Below are positions 4,511 through 5,039 of a DNA stretch of 5,039 nucleotides, piece by piece. Under the pieces are notes generated by a model. The model saw nothing but the letters and a program-made list of their open reading frames with translations, had not been told where the DNA came from and searched no databases. The translations under genes and the position numbers were made by a program. Source of the DNA: Acidaminococcaceae bacterium (lineage in GTDB: Bacteria > Bacillota > Negativicutes > Acidaminococcales > Acidaminococcaceae); assembly GCA_017443165.1 (NCBI GenBank), contig JAFSOW010000145.1:1-5039 (forward strand), written 5' to 3'. Within the stretch, counting starts at the first letter, position 1; each line of letters opens with the position of its first letter.

Positions 4511-5039
4511 TTGGAAAACCAATTCTCCCGTACGGAGCTGTTGCTGGGAAAAGAGAAAATGGAAAAACTGGCTGCCGGCCGTGTCTGCATCTTCGGTATA
4601 GGGGGCGTAGGCGGCTATGTGGCGGAAGCCCTGGCCCGCAGCGGCGTCGGTCATCTGGAACTGGTGGATAACGATGTTGTCTGCCTGTCCAACCTGAACC
4701 GGCAGATCATTGCCACCCACGAAACAGTGGGACGGTATAAAGTGGACGTGATGAAGGAACGGATCCTCTCCATCAATCCGGCTGCGGAAGTGACAGTGCA
4801 CAAATGCTTCTACCTGCCCGAAACCCGGGCGCAGTTTGATTTTACTAACTATGATTATGTGGTGGATGCCATCGACACGGTTGCAGGGAAAATAGCGCTG
4901 GTATTGCAGGCGGAGGAAAGCGGGACGCCCATCATCAGTAGTATGGGGGCGGGAAATAAACTGGACCCCGCCGCCTTCCAGGTCGCGGATATCTACCAGA
5001 CAACCGTCTGTCCTCTGGCGAAAGTGATGCGTAAAGAAC
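4511..5039 (+). CDS. tcdA: tRNA threonylcarbamoyladenosine dehydratase TcdA (N-terminal part, runs off window)
   Basis: The first 176 residues of an E1/ThiF-fold enzyme are present; family members usually have about 230-270. TcdA (also YgdL/CsdL) uses ATP to dehydrate t6A at position 37 of ANN-decoding tRNAs into the cyclic form ct6A. Visible features are Arg7 in the FSRTELLLG opening and the nucleotide loop GIGGVGG (29-35). Asp53, Arg64 in SNLNRQ, and Lys77 have the same spacing as the ATP-binding Asp, Arg and Lys of MoeB, and VVDAID (117-122) holds the conserved Asp. CPLAKVMRKE (167-176) is typical of TcdA and sets it apart from MoeB and ThiF. Translation starts at a TTG (4511) ten bases behind AAGAAGG (4494-4500). 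No in-frame ATG or GTG precedes it in that span, and the protein then opens MENQFSRTELLLG as TcdA proteins do. It is divergent from the PagL-like gene. Confidence 0.93.
   Translation, partial: MENQFSRTELLLGKEKMEKLAAGRVCIFGIGGVGGYVAEALARSGVGHLELVDNDVVCLSNLNRQIIATHETVGRYKVDVMKERILSINPAAEVTVHKCFYLPETRAQFDFTNYDYVVDAIDTVAGKIALVLQAEESGTPIISSMGAGNKLDPAAFQVADIYQTTVCPLAKVMRKE

Noticed and set aside
4505..4801. A 98-codon minus-strand open frame opposite tcdA
   Set aside because: It is antisense to an unmistakable ThiF-fold protein and has no support of its own.

Overview
The window looks like chromosomal DNA of a diderm Firmicute, most likely a Negativicute (relatives of Acidaminococcus, Phascolarctobacterium, Megasphaera or Dialister). 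This is an inference. Ribosome binding sites are strong GGAGG types and the promoters are sigma-A-like, as in Firmicutes. Yet one gene encodes a small outer-membrane beta-barrel protein of the PagL/acyloxyacyl hydrolase type that ends in phenylalanine, which implies an outer membrane with lipid A. I cannot fix the genus from sequence alone.

Layout. Bases 1-513 hold the 3' end of a gene for a protein I recognise only weakly (PsbP/DcrB-like fold). After a 103-base gap with an imperfect palindrome comes a compact three-gene run, 617-2187. It encodes a lipoprotein carrying a complete barnase-type ribonuclease domain, its barstar-type inhibitor, and a protein with papain-like cysteine peptidase features. 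A probable terminator closes the run, and an extended -10 promoter lies directly behind it. Next are two unrelated, unrecognised secreted proteins (2326-2880 and 3141-3737), separated by a 260-base spacer with a long perfect hairpin and a small palindrome. The second converges on a minus-strand PagL-like gene (3744-4316), with only 6 bases between the stop codons. That gene has a near-consensus promoter of its own. A divergent gene, tcdA, for the tRNA t6A dehydratase of the E1/ThiF family, starts at 4511 and runs off the window.

How the genes fit together. Barnase and barstar form a classical toxin and inhibitor pair: the ribonuclease is exported and lipid-anchored through a long polar linker, while barstar stays in the cytoplasm and guards against unexported enzyme. 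The catalytic residues are all present. The barnase Arg59 position is Tyr, and two barstar positions that face it in the known complex are also changed, which suggests a re-tuned interface. Four of the seven genes have export signals, so the region is rich in envelope proteins, but apart from the barnase/barstar run I see no proof that they act together.

No rRNA, tRNA, CRISPR array, transposase or attachment site was seen. The most notable points are the lipoprotein barnase with its altered interface, the cysteine-peptidase-like third gene with an unclear start, the PagL-like protein lacking the catalytic acidic residue, and two 10-base words shared between the upstream regions of the 3141 gene and tcdA.
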